NCBI GenBank assembly: GCA_030625775.1
Contig: DAOUQC010000008.1
Location: forward strand, 20,042-84,041
DNA length: 64,000 nt
Direction of reading: 5' to 3'
Source: Verrucomicrobiota bacterium
GTDB lineage: Bacteria > Verrucomicrobiota > Verrucomicrobiia > Verrucomicrobiales > DEV007
Position numbers and translations under genes: made by a program. Under the pieces are notes generated by a model. That model ran no database searches. It saw only the letters and a program-made list of their open reading frames with translations, and was not told the origin of the DNA. The first letter of the stretch is position 1, and every line of letters begins with the position of its first letter. This document shows positions 16,627 through 25,900 of the stretch, piece by piece.

Positions 16627-17238
16627 ATGAAATTCCACCTGCTCATTCCATCACTGATGATGCTTCTCGCTATTTTCTCCTCCAGCTGCGATCAGAAGAA
16701 AAAAGCCCCCCCGGTCATAGACCAAAGCACCACTGCCAGTCAGGCAACCCACACCGCAAAAAGCGGGCAAGCTCAAAAAGCCGGACAAAACCCACCACTC
16801 AACCAAATCATCGATGCGATGAAAAAGAAACAAGCCGGCGGACTCGGCAGCGGCTCGGTCAAAGTCAATAAGGCCTGGACCTACAACGGTTACAGCGTTC
16901 TCGATGCGGTGCCCGGAGCCCGGCTCGTTGCCGTGGATGCCACCGTCACAGGTCACACCCCCGCTTTTGATTTCGACGACATCGAGATCATCGATGGTGC
17001 CAGCCGGATGAGCTATGGCAGCGATCCCCATATCACCGTTTTAACCTCCCAAGGCAAAATCCTGACTGATAACAAACAAGCCCCCAAACCCGGCGACCCT
17101 ATCCGTGTGCTGCTCATTTATGGCTTCCCAAAAAAAACCCAGAACTTCACTCTTTATTACTGGGGAAAAAACCTGCTGCTTAAAAACCAAACTATCGAAG
17201 CCAACGGTTGGGAGCTTCCCTTTCCCAAAAACAAATAA
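16627..17238 (+). CDS. Putative lipoprotein of unknown function
   Basis: 203 residues. A hydrophobic N-terminus ends in IFSSSC, a lipobox-like site with Cys21 as the lipidation residue, then a Lys-rich tether and a Ser/Thr/Gln linker to about residue 65. The remaining ~135 residues look like a small beta-rich domain (repeated strand pattern, as in ARLVAVDATVTGH and FTLYYWGKNLLL). I do not recognise the domain; it loosely recalls DUF4352-type immunoglobulin-like modules. It lies 94 bp upstream of, and in line with, the PQQ-propeller gene. There is no Shine-Dalgarno before the ATG. Confidence 0.65.
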   Translation: MKFHLLIPSLMMLLAIFSSSCDQKKKAPPVIDQSTTASQATHTAKSGQAQKAGQNPPLNQIIDAMKKKQAGGLGSGSVKVNKAWTYNGYSVLDAVPGARLVAVDATVTGHTPAFDFDDIEIIDGASRMSYGSDPHITVLTSQGKILTDNKQAPKPGDPIRVLLIYGFPKKTQNFTLYYWGKNLLLKNQTIEANGWELPFPKNK

Positions 17239-17269
17239 CAACATTCATTACCCATGGCATTCAGCAGCT

Positions 17270-17283
17270 AACATTTATCATTT
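17270..17283. repeat. Heptamer pair AACATTT-ATCATTT
   Basis: Two 7-bp units in the 94-bp spacer ahead of the PQQ-like propeller gene, similar in sequence and flanks to the pair at 15327-15340. Confidence 0.45.
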
Positions 17284-17332
17284 CACTTTCCTCAGCTCTT
17301 TTCCTTCAAGCCTGTATGGGCACTCAATTACC

Positions 17333-18904
17333 ATGAAAAACACCCTCATCTTCGTCGGCCTCCTCACCCTGATCAGCTCGACCAATCTCCCTGCTGCCGA
17401 CTGGCCGCAATGGCGCGGCCCCACCCGCAACGGCATCGCCAATGGCTCGGCCAAACTACCCGAAAATTTCAGTAAAGAAAATCCCCCTGCCAAAATCTGG
17501 CAAAGCTCTGAAGTCCCCAGTGATCACTACGGCGGTCACGGCAGTGTGGTGGTCTCCAAAGGCAAAGCCCTGCTCTCCGTCGTCTGGCACCGCGATGTGC
17601 CCACTGACACCCGCACCATCGATGGCAATGTCATGGGAGCCCTTGGTTACCGCGGCACCAAATTTTCCGATGAACTGATCGCCAAAATGGAAGATGCCCG
17701 TCTCAACCTGAACCCCCGTCTGCGCGGCGGCAAACTCGACGAATGGGCCGAAAATTGGGTGAACGAACATCTCGATGAAAAACAACGAATCCCCCTTGGC
17801 TCCTGGGTCATCAGTCGTTTCAAAAAAGGCAAGACGGCTTTTTCCATGGCTGACTTCAAAAAACTGGAAGCAATCAGAAATAAAACTTTCGACAATCAGG
17901 CCGCACTCGAAACCTGGGTCAATTCCCAGGGTTTTGATGAAACCACTGCCCAGCGCATCCTCGATGCTGTACCCGATACCAAAAAAACCGCCCAGGATGT
18001 CATTTTGTGTCTCGATGAAAAAACCGGCGAGACCTTGTGGAAATTCGAAGCCGATGGAAAACCCACCGGTCGAGGATCATCCAGCACTCCGGCGGCTGCC
18101 GGAAATCGGGTTTATGCGGCTCTCAGCACCGCCCTTTATTGTGTCAACCTGGACGATGGAAAGCAAATCTGGAAAGCCCCTCTTACCGGCCGGGGAGGCC
18201 CAGCCTCGTCCCCACTCGTCCTCGACGGCAGGGTTTACCTCCAGCAAAACTTCCTCACAGCATTCGATACCGAAAGCGGGAAGGTTTTATGGACTAATAA
18301 AGAAGTTAGCGGATCAAACCCTTCACCTGCCTCCTGGCAATCGGGCGAGCAAACCGTCATCATCTGCAATACCAGCAAGAACGTCATTGGCGTAGATGCC
18401 GCAAGCGGCAAGACCCTGTGGAAACAGCCCGGAGGAGGTGACGCCTCCCCCACCATTGCGGAAGACTATTTGCTGGTGCCCAGCCGTCTGGACGGACGCA
18501 GCCTTGCTGCGTTCAAATTATCACCCGGCTCTGCCACAGAGTTGTGGGTAAAGGATTTCAGAACCCTTCGCTACCACTCCAGCCCGATCATCCACAAGGG
18601 GCACGCCTATTACCTCGGTAGCAAACGCCATCTTTGCATCGAAATCGAATCCGGAAAAATTGCCTGGGAAAGAGATGCCAGCAACACCATTTCTTCTCCC
18701 CTCCTCTCCGACGGCAAATTGATCGTCTATGACAAAAACGGGGGCATGCTCACCATGATCAAAGCCGATCCGGAGGACTACACCTCCCTCGGCAGTGCTA
18801 AAATCGGCGCGTTGCGCTGCGCCTCCCCCGCCCTCGTCGGCACCCGCCTCTACTTCCGGACCAAAGACAGCATCGCCTGTTATGATTTGGGTGGTGAAAA
18901 ATGA
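17333..18904 (+). CDS. Exported PQQ-like beta-propeller protein
   Basis: 523 residues; signal peptide to about residue 22 (NLPAAD). The mature N-terminus DWPQWRGPTRNG is the hallmark of the PQQ-like (outer membrane assembly BamB-related) propeller proteins amplified in Planctomycetota and Verrucomicrobiota. Propeller blades show as repeated tryptophan-docking pieces: GETLWKFEADGKPTGRG, GKQIWKAPLTG, GKVLWTNKEVS and GKTLWKQPGGG. A helical insertion (about 100-215) with aspartate- and lysine-rich sequence interrupts the first blades. Function is unknown; it may be a scaffold or a quinoprotein-like enzyme, but no cofactor-binding ligands can be asserted. I chose the ATG at 17333 because the signal peptide starts there, though the frame runs upstream. 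Confidence 0.85.
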   Translation: MKNTLIFVGLLTLISSTNLPAADWPQWRGPTRNGIANGSAKLPENFSKENPPAKIWQSSEVPSDHYGGHGSVVVSKGKALLSVVWHRDVPTDTRTIDGNVMGALGYRGTKFSDELIAKMEDARLNLNPRLRGGKLDEWAENWVNEHLDEKQRIPLGSWVISRFKKGKTAFSMADFKKLEAIRNKTFDNQAALETWVNSQGFDETTAQRILDAVPDTKKTAQDVILCLDEKTGETLWKFEADGKPTGRGSSSTPAAAGNRVYAALSTALYCVNLDDGKQIWKAPLTGRGGPASSPLVLDGRVYLQQNFLTAFDTESGKVLWTNKEVSGSNPSPASWQSGEQTVIICNTSKNVIGVDAASGKTLWKQPGGGDASPTIAEDYLLVPSRLDGRSLAAFKLSPGSATELWVKDFRTLRYHSSPIIHKGHAYYLGSKRHLCIEIESGKIAWERDASNTISSPLLSDGKLIVYDKNGGMLTMIKADPEDYTSLGSAKIGALRCASPALVGTRLYFRTKDSIACYDLGGEK

Positions 18905-18964
18905 CCCAGGGGTAATAAAACCACCCACTCCGGAGCTTGAGTTTTGAACACGTGAGCTCATCGA

Positions 18965-19030
18965 GGAACAAAACGTGGAACAAAACGTGGAACAAAACGT
19001 GGAACAAAACGTGGAACAAAACGTGGAACA
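18965..19030. repeat. 12-bp tandem repeat, five full copies plus a partial
   Basis: Unit GGAACAAAACGT begins at 18965, 18977, 18989, 19001 and 19013, followed by a partial copy GGAACA at 19025-19030. All five full copies are identical, which implies recent expansion. It lies in the 273-bp spacer between the PQQ-propeller and rtcB genes. Confidence 0.95.
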
Positions 19031-19032
19031 GA

Positions 19033-19094
19033 ACTCCGATTCTGTTAGGAAATAGTGTACGCTTCACAAGGCAAATATAAAAGCGAATCGGAGT
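19033..19094. repeat. 10-bp inverted repeat next to the 12-bp array
   Basis: ACTCCGATTC (19033-19042) and GAATCGGAGT (19085-19094) form a perfect 10-bp inverted repeat around a 42-nt A/T-rich loop, immediately after the tandem array and about 85 bp before the rtcB start. It might be a protein-binding site or an mRNA stem; there is no T-run, so it is not a standard terminator. Confidence 0.55.
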
Positions 19095-19177
19095 GTGGCT
19101 AGCTGGAAACAAATCGACCCACCTTTCCCAACATCCAAACTTGCCAACCGACCGTTTAGCTCTCACTATCCAAAATC

Positions 19178-20767
19178 ATGTCCCTAAACGGCAATGATCT
19201 CATCGAAGCTGGATGGCAGCCTTCCTCCCTATTCCCAGAAATGCTGGCAGCGGCGCGAACCCTCGAAGATCGCGGTATCAAGGATCCCACTTACATCCTC
19301 AAACTGCTGGCTCGCGACTTTCCCAAACCCCCTCCCAAATTAAGCCGTCGGGACGAAGCTTTGCCTCTCGCCGAAGCCATCAGTGCCACTAGTGAGGCAG
19401 ACGAAAAAAACATCGTCAATGTTCGGCGCTTGATGAATCAACTGCTGCGTATCCCCATCGTCGAATCCGGAGCCATCATGCCCGATGCCTGTCCCGCCGG
19501 CATGGCCGAGGCAACCATTCCTGTTGGGGGTGCGATCTCCGTGCGCAACGCCATTCTACCTGCCGCCCACAGTGCGGATATTTGCTGCTCCATGCATGCG
19601 ACCTTTTTCCACTGCAAAAAAGACACCGGTGAAATGCTCGACCACCTCATCGACTCCACCCGCTTTGGTTTCGGCGGACGCAAGGCCGGAGACATCGTGC
19701 ACCACCCCGTGCTCGACGAGCCGGTATGGGACAACATCTTCCTCAAAGGTCTGGAAGGGCATGCCGCCATGCACATGGCGGACCAGGGGGACGGCAATCA
19801 CTTTGCCTATATCGGAAAAGTCTCATGGAGCGACGAAGCTCTCGAAGCCCTGCGTCAAAACGGTCACGCAGAAATCGCCCAGGCCTTCACCGCAGACAAA
19901 TCATCCATCAACAAATTTTACGCTCTGGTCACTCATCACGGATCACGTGGTCTCGGTGCCCATGTTTACAAACGCGGACACAAAGCGGCGATCAAGGAAA
20001 CCTCCCGCATTGCCGAAGGCATCCCCAAGGCCGCCGCCTGGCTAGACACTCGAACGGATATCGGCAGCGAATATTGGGACGCCTTGCAATACGTCTCGCG
20101 CTGGACCAAGGCTAACCATGAATCTATCCACGAACGCTTCCTCAACCGCGTCGAAGCCAAAACCCTGACGGCTTTTGGCAATGAGCACAACTTCGTTTGG
20201 AAACGCGGCGAGAATACCTTCCTGCACGGCAAAGGTGCAACCCCGGCCTGGAAAGACGAAAAAACCGGCCACCCCCTGCTCGGGCTTATTCCACTCAATA
20301 TGTCCGAGCCAATCCTCATCACTCTGGGATGCGATAACAGCGACTACCTGTCCTTTGCTCCCCACGGAGCCGGGCGCAATCAAAGTCGTACGGCCACACT
20401 CAAGGATTTCCGCAAAAACAATGGCGATCTTGATCCGAAAAAGGTAGATCGAGTCATTGCCAAAGCCACCGAGGGACTCGACATCCGCTGGTTTTACGGC
20501 AAAGCCGACCTCACCGAAAGCCCGGTCGGCTACAAATCCGCTGCTCAGGTTCGTGAGCAAATCGAATATTTTGGCCTAGCGGACATCATCGCCCAAATCG
20601 AACCCCTCGGCTGCATCATGGCCGGCGACTCAGGCCCCCGGCCGTGGGAGCGCAAACGCGAAGATTACCTCAGCCCCAAGCAAAAACGCCAGATCCAGCA
20701 TCGCTCCACCCGGCGCAAAAACCGGCAGACCCTGTCCCATTGGGATGGGGATGGGGAAGAGGACTGA
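19178..20767 (+). CDS. RtcB-family RNA ligase (divergent)
   Basis: 529 residues. RtcB joins RNA 2',3'-cyclic phosphate or 3'-phosphate ends to 5'-OH using GTP and Mn2+. Matching positions are the metal site ADICCSMH (Asp134, Cys137), QGDGNHF (His208), VTHHGSRGLG (His253/254), LHGKGATPA (His350), and PHGAGR with His396 as the expected GMP-accepting histidine. The usual DxGCGM is changed to DICCSM and there are extra N- and C-terminal segments, placing it in a divergent subfamily; the last 30 residues are Arg/Lys-rich. No rtcA or rtcR neighbour is present. Ligase activity is likely because all key residues are kept, but the substrate may differ. Confidence 0.85.
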   Translation: MSLNGNDLIEAGWQPSSLFPEMLAAARTLEDRGIKDPTYILKLLARDFPKPPPKLSRRDEALPLAEAISATSEADEKNIVNVRRLMNQLLRIPIVESGAIMPDACPAGMAEATIPVGGAISVRNAILPAAHSADICCSMHATFFHCKKDTGEMLDHLIDSTRFGFGGRKAGDIVHHPVLDEPVWDNIFLKGLEGHAAMHMADQGDGNHFAYIGKVSWSDEALEALRQNGHAEIAQAFTADKSSINKFYALVTHHGSRGLGAHVYKRGHKAAIKETSRIAEGIPKAAAWLDTRTDIGSEYWDALQYVSRWTKANHESIHERFLNRVEAKTLTAFGNEHNFVWKRGENTFLHGKGATPAWKDEKTGHPLLGLIPLNMSEPILITLGCDNSDYLSFAPHGAGRNQSRTATLKDFRKNNGDLDPKKVDRVIAKATEGLDIRWFYGKADLTESPVGYKSAAQVREQIEYFGLADIIAQIEPLGCIMAGDSGPRPWERKREDYLSPKQKRQIQHRSTRRKNRQTLSHWDGDGEED

Positions 20768-20782
20768 CTAGCACACCGTCAA

Positions 20783-20810
20783 TCCAATTCCCAACATCCA
20801 ATTCCCCTAT
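20783..20810. repeat. Heptamer repeat TCCAATT-CCCAACA-TCCAATT-CCCCTAT
   Basis: Four adjacent 7-bp units in which TCCAATT recurs with a 14-bp period, in the 68-bp convergent spacer after the RtcB-family gene. Confidence 0.5.
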
Positions 20811-20835
20811 TCACGCCTTCTATGAAATCCGTGCT

Positions 20836-23421
20836 TCAATCCAACTTCACCTCAACACGGCCCTTCTCATCCACCTTCACTCCGCTCAACTTCTTCGTCT
20901 TCCCTGCTGACGGCTCTCCGACAATCACCGTAAACGGCCCCTCTGAAAACACCTTGGGACGAAAACTCGAACCCTTGATTCGCAAAGTGTAAACTACTTC
21001 TTGATTTGCCCCTTCATCGATCACCTGCACCACTGCATTTTTCATCCCACTGATCTTCAAAGTCGGCAAATACCCCGTCGCTTTACGCCCGTAGTTTTCC
21101 TCCATGCTGATCGTCTTCGGCCAGCCCGGAAATTGATCCCCCGCTTTGGGATTTGCTGCGTCGGTCAGCAATTTGTAACACTCCATCGTTATTTCCCGGG
21201 TTTTTTTATTCAGACGCACAATGCCGTAACCCGATGCCTTGTCATGACCAATCATCTCAGGCGAATCCTTGCGATTTTCATCCTCGGGATTTCCCACCGC
21301 ATGTACCGTGATTCGATTGCCAAAGCCCTCTTTGAACTCCCCGGTGTAATCCGCTGCTCCCTCTACATGATTCGGCCAGGGTTTTTCAGGGTGCCAGGAA
21401 CGTGGGTACCCGGCTGAGATCGACGGCACACAAAATGACCAGCCCGAATCCCCATGGGCATCAATGCCATGATGAACAATCGAAGCCAAATGCTGGTCCC
21501 CTGCGTAGTTGAAAGCAAAACCCCGACGAATCGTTGCTAAGGCCTTGTTGCGCCCCGTTTGCGGCCAACCATTCGAATCCAGGTCAGCGATAAGATACTC
21601 TCTGTTTGCCCCATGATAATTTGCCACATTGGCAAAAATTGTCTGGGAAAGCAGCACCTTGAAATCGGCCTTTGACCAATCTGCCGCCCAGTGATCCAAA
21701 AACTTCAGCTGCCGGTCACCGAGTAACTTTGCCACCGGCACATCGATCGTTTTTGGATCCCATGTTTTTTCATCCACATCCTGTGGCCGAACATGATCGG
21801 AACGCCCTTTTTTATTAGGCAAAGCGGTCGCCGGTCCGGTTTTGAATTTACGATCCTCGATCACTGCAAAACTGACATGCCCATAATTCATCTCGCCGTA
21901 ATAAACCTCAATTCCCTGTTCGATCGGGGTAGGATCAAAGGGGTCCGGATGATGACTGGTCTGAGTGCGCTGGATCACATTCACCCACTTGGCGTCCATA
22001 CCGTAACCACCATCATCAAAACCCGGTCGTCGAGTTGATTTGCGCCCACCCGCTCCCCATATATTCCCCTGATACACATCGTGATCGTCAGGCAGATAAA
22101 CTGACGGACGATCCTTCATCAGATCTGCCCAGGCCCAGCCCACCAACCACCATTTGCGCAGATAGTCCAGCGAGGCAACCTCCACCGAAACCTGGTCTGT
22201 GCGTTGAATTCCATAACCTGCCACCGATTCATAAATCTGATCTCCACTGAAAAACAGCAAGTCTGGATTCTGCACCGCCACATTGTTTGCTATCCTGGTA
22301 TCCGGAAAAATATAATCGGTATTGCCCGTAAAACCCGCCACCACAATCGTTTCCTTGTCCACCGGATCTTTCCGGATCGTGCCATCAAAATGAGTCTCCG
22401 AACCATCGGCATTACGGTAAGTCAAGCGATAGGGGGTGTCTTTGCCATCATCCCATTTTTCCTGTCGAAACCGTGCGGTGCGCGCCAGGGGGTCGATCTT
22501 CGCTTCACCCAAGGATTTCCACTCTCCCTGCCCCCCGGGTTTCACACTCAAGCGCACCACCTGCGATTCTTTTTTGCCCACCGGCGGCATCTGTGCAGTC
22601 AATTTCATCACCCCACGTGACAGCGTGTACTGCGCATGCAAAATCGGACCGAAAGCATGATCTTCATTGGCTTCAATTTTTGAGCCCTCGACTTTCCAAT
22701 TCGCAAACCAAAAACGCACATCCCCTCCACGAGCGGTGGGATTAAAACGCGGTGCCTTCCTGCCCTTCTTTTTTGCAGGTTTTGGCTTACTCCAGTCAGA
22801 GACCAGGGCAAAGTGCCCCTCCACCCTTTCTGCTTTCACAATCGCTTCGGCCTGCACTGATTTCCCGCTTGCATCCGTGGCTATCAAAATCACCGCATAA
22901 GGTTCTTTGCGTGTCGGACTGACTGAAAGTTTCAAAGTCACTGTTCCACTCATGTCGACTTTTTGTGGTGCCGTCACTGAATCCACAAACACCGACCCAT
23001 CGGTGCGCACTCCGACTTCCAAACCTTTGCCAAACAAAGCTGCATTGCGGTAGTCCGGCAGCGTGCCCTTGATTCCAATACGGAAGCCTCCCCATCCACT
23101 TTTGGCAACAGGTCCTTTTTTGCCCTCGGCATCAAGACGCCCCAGCGTCACCGACATTTCATAGGACTTCTTTTTCTCAGTCCCGGCATGGTGAGTCAGC
23201 AAAAAAACGTTGCGATTGCCTCCCGAAACCGAGCATTCCAGCCGATCATTTTTCACCCTCCAATCCTGCAACGGATTCGCCCAATATTCCGCCCCCACCC
23301 ACACGCGGTCGAGTTTTTCAAATTTCGAAGAGAAGTCAGCAGCTTCGGCAAAGCTCGCCGAGACAACAAAGGCACACAGTAAGATGGAAAAAAATCGAGT
23401 TGTAGTCATTTTTGTAAACAT
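20836..23421 (-). CDS. Exported PhoD-like phosphodiesterase/alkaline phosphatase
   Basis: 861 residues; signal peptide (RFFSILLCAFVVSASFAEA), starting at 23421 or at the ATG at 23409. The first ~330 residues are beta-rich, probably a lectin-like module and an immunoglobulin-like module. The PhoD-type metallophosphatase core follows from about 345: VVAGFTGNTDY, LLFFSGDQIYESVAGYG, SVYLPDDHDVYQGN, SQTIFANV and FNYAGDQHLAS carry the metal ligands. The C-terminus adds another beta domain. It likely cleaves phosphodiesters or phosphomonoesters in the periplasm; PhoD enzymes use Ca2+/Fe3+. A monocistronic unit is probable, with 182 bp to the next gene upstream. Confidence 0.85.
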   Translation of the reverse strand: MFTKMTTTRFFSILLCAFVVSASFAEAADFSSKFEKLDRVWVGAEYWANPLQDWRVKNDRLECSVSGGNRNVFLLTHHAGTEKKKSYEMSVTLGRLDAEGKKGPVAKSGWGGFRIGIKGTLPDYRNAALFGKGLEVGVRTDGSVFVDSVTAPQKVDMSGTVTLKLSVSPTRKEPYAVILIATDASGKSVQAEAIVKAERVEGHFALVSDWSKPKPAKKKGRKAPRFNPTARGGDVRFWFANWKVEGSKIEANEDHAFGPILHAQYTLSRGVMKLTAQMPPVGKKESQVVRLSVKPGGQGEWKSLGEAKIDPLARTARFRQEKWDDGKDTPYRLTYRNADGSETHFDGTIRKDPVDKETIVVAGFTGNTDYIFPDTRIANNVAVQNPDLLFFSGDQIYESVAGYGIQRTDQVSVEVASLDYLRKWWLVGWAWADLMKDRPSVYLPDDHDVYQGNIWGAGGRKSTRRPGFDDGGYGMDAKWVNVIQRTQTSHHPDPFDPTPIEQGIEVYYGEMNYGHVSFAVIEDRKFKTGPATALPNKKGRSDHVRPQDVDEKTWDPKTIDVPVAKLLGDRQLKFLDHWAADWSKADFKVLLSQTIFANVANYHGANREYLIADLDSNGWPQTGRNKALATIRRGFAFNYAGDQHLASIVHHGIDAHGDSGWSFCVPSISAGYPRSWHPEKPWPNHVEGAADYTGEFKEGFGNRITVHAVGNPEDENRKDSPEMIGHDKASGYGIVRLNKKTREITMECYKLLTDAANPKAGDQFPGWPKTISMEENYGRKATGYLPTLKISGMKNAVVQVIDEGANQEVVYTLRIKGSSFRPKVFSEGPFTVIVGEPSAGKTKKLSGVKVDEKGRVEVKLD

Positions 23422-23539
23422 TCGTTCATCCCACGGTTCATTCGTGGTTTCGGAAGTTTAACGAGCCTGCCTGATTTTGCACTCGGAAAATCAAACGCAA
23501 TTACGTTACAAGTTTGATCTGACTGACCAGCTCTTGTGT

Positions 23540-23559
23540 GACAGATTCCCATATCTGTC
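23540..23559. repeat. Hairpin GACAGAT/ATCTGTC
   Basis: Perfect 7-bp inverted repeat (23540-23546 and 23553-23559) with a 6-nt loop. It shares its stem core (ACAGAT/ATCTGT) with the terminator hairpin 25 bp further on, so the two look like copies of one element. Confidence 0.55.
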
Positions 23560-23580
23560 TCGCACCCACTCAATACCTCT

Positions 23581-23603
23581 AAAAACAGATACGCAAATCT
23601 GTT
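23581..23603 (-). terminator. Intrinsic terminator of the dsbD-like gene
   Basis: On the minus strand the DsbD-like stop codon is directly followed by AACAGAT, a 6-nt loop, ATCTGTT and a run of T (plus-strand stem arms 23584-23590 and 23597-23603, A-run 23581-23585). AATCTGTTCTAC here recurs exactly at 30212-30223. Confidence 0.7.
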
Positions 23604-25772
23604 CTACAGCTTATCCAAATGTTCGAGAATGACTCCCGTCGTCAGGTTCTGCGGCAGGATAATCGGCTCCTTATCCGGGTCCGCTGGAAATAGCGGATAA
23701 AACGGCACACTGGCCCGGCCGTATTTTTCCAGAAACGCTGTTATACTCGGATCCGAATTGGTCCAGTCAGCAATCACAAAGGCCACGTTCTTTTCCTTCA
23801 AAGCCTCCTGCACCTTCTCCGAGTGCATCGCCGGCTTGTTCGCCTGACACACCAGACACCACTTGGCGGTAAAATCGACAAATACCGCCCGCCCCTCTTT
23901 GCGATGCGCAGCGATTACCTCTGCTATGGGACCACTCGAGGTGATGGTTTCCGCCCTTTCCCCCCCTGCAGATATAGACAAATACGTAGCCCCAATCACT
24001 AATCCGGCAACAATCACCCAGATCACCAGACGTTTTCCAGCCACCGTTCCGGGGGCCAGATATTTGCCATACAACCAAACCGCAGCAGCCAACACGGTCA
24101 GTGCCCCCAGGAACAAAGCCAAACCATCAATTCCAATTTGTGCTCCCAGCACCCACAACAGCCACACCACCACAATCAGCATCGGAAAACCCATCAAATT
24201 GCGAAAGGTCTCCATCCAAGCTCCCGGTCGGGGAACGTAGTCGAGCAATTTGGGTACGGCTGATAACAAGATGTACGGAGATGCCATGCCCAGACCAATG
24301 ACCGTGAATACCAGCAAGGACATCAGTGGCGGCTGGGAAACCGCATATCCAAGCGCTGGCCCGAGGAAAGGCCCGGTGCAAGGTGTCGCCAACAGAACTG
24401 CCAGCGCCCCACTCCAAAAACTGCCACTATAACCCTTGCCGGTAGAAAGCTTGCCGCCAACTCCTGTCATGCCCGCTCCGAATTCAAACACCCCAAACAA
24501 GCTGAGCGACAAGATAAACATCACCACAATCATGCTCATCACAAAAACCGGCGATTGAAGCTGAAAACCCCACCCCAATTGCTGCCCTCCCGCACGGAGA
24601 AGCAATAAAGCCGCCACCAGGGCCCAGAAAAATACCAGAATCCCAAGAGTGAATACCAAACCGTGCGCCAAAACCCGCTGACGGCTCTCTCCCGCCTGTC
24701 CAACAAAGCTCATAATTTTCAACGAAATAACCGGAAAAACGCAGGGCATCACATTGAGTATCAATCCTCCAAAAAAGGCAGCTAATAACAAGGATCCAAA
24801 TCCTAATGGCTCTGAAGACTCCAATGGCTCTGAAGCAGCTGAAGTTTTGTCTCCCCTTGTAAGCGATTCCCCTGCTGCGGATGGTGCCGAATCAATGACT
24901 GCCTTAAATTCAGGCTCCACCCCCTGTTCTGCTATAATCAGAACCGATTGCCGCTCACCAAATCCCTTTTCCGAATGCAACACCGCCCGAAAAGTCCCGG
25001 GCAAAGATTCCACCTCAGGATCGTGAGCCGCCACCGTAACCGTCAGCTTTCCATCACTCAGATCAAAAACAGGTTTCTCCCCCAGTTTGATAATTCTTTT
25101 TGTCTCTGGATACAAAACCAGGTCATCCGGCAAAGACGTAAAAACATCCCCTATGGCAATAGTAATCACAATATTGCCACCTTTCGACTGATATCCGGAT
25201 TGCCAGCCTTCAGGAGCCTTGGGCACCTCCTGTCGTGCGGCAGCTATCGTTTCGGCATTACTGGTTTCAGCCCCCTTGTCTGCACCGACTTTCAGATTCA
25301 GCGACAAATCCGCCTTGCCCGGCACACATTGTTTCGGATCACAAACCAGCCACTTTACCTTTGCCTTGAGAGCCACCTCTTGTCCGGCCTTCAACCCTTT
25401 TGGCGCCTTCATCGTGACCAGGTGAGTTACTTCTTTCTCATAGCCAAATCCCACCATGCCAAAAGCCATGAATTCATGAGGAAAGGGAAATTCCAAGGCC
25501 CCGGCTTCGAAGCCTTCAGGCAGCTCCCACTTGATCGTTGTCGGCATGCCTGCCGCTCCAGGATTGATCCAATAGGTATGCCAGCTCGGATCAATCTTGA
25601 ATTTCACCCCCACCACAAAATCCTGCCCCGCTTGAATCGCCTCGTATTCAGTGATCAACTCCGCCTCGACAAAACCAGCTCTCACCGGTGCCGCACTGGC
25701 CCGCTGAGCCAACATTGGAAACATCAATACGGCGAGAACAAATAAACGGATTTGGGGAGCAAACATCGACAT
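23604..25772 (-). CDS. DsbD/ScsB-type thiol:disulfide interchange protein
   Basis: 722-residue inner-membrane protein that carries electrons from cytoplasmic thioredoxin to the periplasm. A signal peptide (to about 27) is followed by an N-terminal periplasmic domain with a Cys pair (WLVCDPKQC, Cys144 and Cys149). The eight-helix transmembrane core holds one Cys in each half: NVMPCVFPV (Cys344) and LATPCTGPF (Cys465). The C-terminal thioredoxin domain has FVDFTAKWCLVCQ (Cys639 and Cys642). The long N-terminal domain, with DPSWHTYWINPG, is of the ScsB type and not the short E. coli DsbDalpha type. It presumably keeps periplasmic disulfide isomerases or cytochrome-maturation proteins reduced. 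It stands alone, with its own terminator. Confidence 0.93.
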   Translation of the reverse strand: MSMFAPQIRLFVLAVLMFPMLAQRASAAPVRAGFVEAELITEYEAIQAGQDFVVGVKFKIDPSWHTYWINPGAAGMPTTIKWELPEGFEAGALEFPFPHEFMAFGMVGFGYEKEVTHLVTMKAPKGLKAGQEVALKAKVKWLVCDPKQCVPGKADLSLNLKVGADKGAETSNAETIAAARQEVPKAPEGWQSGYQSKGGNIVITIAIGDVFTSLPDDLVLYPETKRIIKLGEKPVFDLSDGKLTVTVAAHDPEVESLPGTFRAVLHSEKGFGERQSVLIIAEQGVEPEFKAVIDSAPSAAGESLTRGDKTSAASEPLESSEPLGFGSLLLAAFFGGLILNVMPCVFPVISLKIMSFVGQAGESRQRVLAHGLVFTLGILVFFWALVAALLLLRAGGQQLGWGFQLQSPVFVMSMIVVMFILSLSLFGVFEFGAGMTGVGGKLSTGKGYSGSFWSGALAVLLATPCTGPFLGPALGYAVSQPPLMSLLVFTVIGLGMASPYILLSAVPKLLDYVPRPGAWMETFRNLMGFPMLIVVVWLLWVLGAQIGIDGLALFLGALTVLAAAVWLYGKYLAPGTVAGKRLVIWVIVAGLVIGATYLSISAGGERAETITSSGPIAEVIAAHRKEGRAVFVDFTAKWCLVCQANKPAMHSEKVQEALKEKNVAFVIADWTNSDPSITAFLEKYGRASVPFYPLFPADPDKEPIILPQNLTTGVILEHLDKL

Positions 25773-25900
25773 AAGAGCAACTATAGACCTATTCAGGTAA
25801 TCTGACGTTGGAAAAAGCGTCGTCTTACAACTCGATTAGTCTAAAATATCCCAGCCGTGCGTTATGCCACTACGATCACCCCTGCTTACTCCGCCTGGGT

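Noticed and set aside
18965..19030. Possible CRISPR or iteron array
   Set aside because: Units are directly adjacent with no spacers and there are no cas or replication-initiator genes nearby.
18798..19166. Minus-strand ORF with a VLFH tetrapeptide repeat
   Set aside because: The repeat is only the translation of the 12-bp array; the rest overlaps the PQQ-propeller gene antisense and looks random.
24948..25745. 265-codon plus-strand ORF
   Set aside because: Antisense to the DsbD/ScsB gene, whose motifs are complete; no domain or export signal in the ORF.
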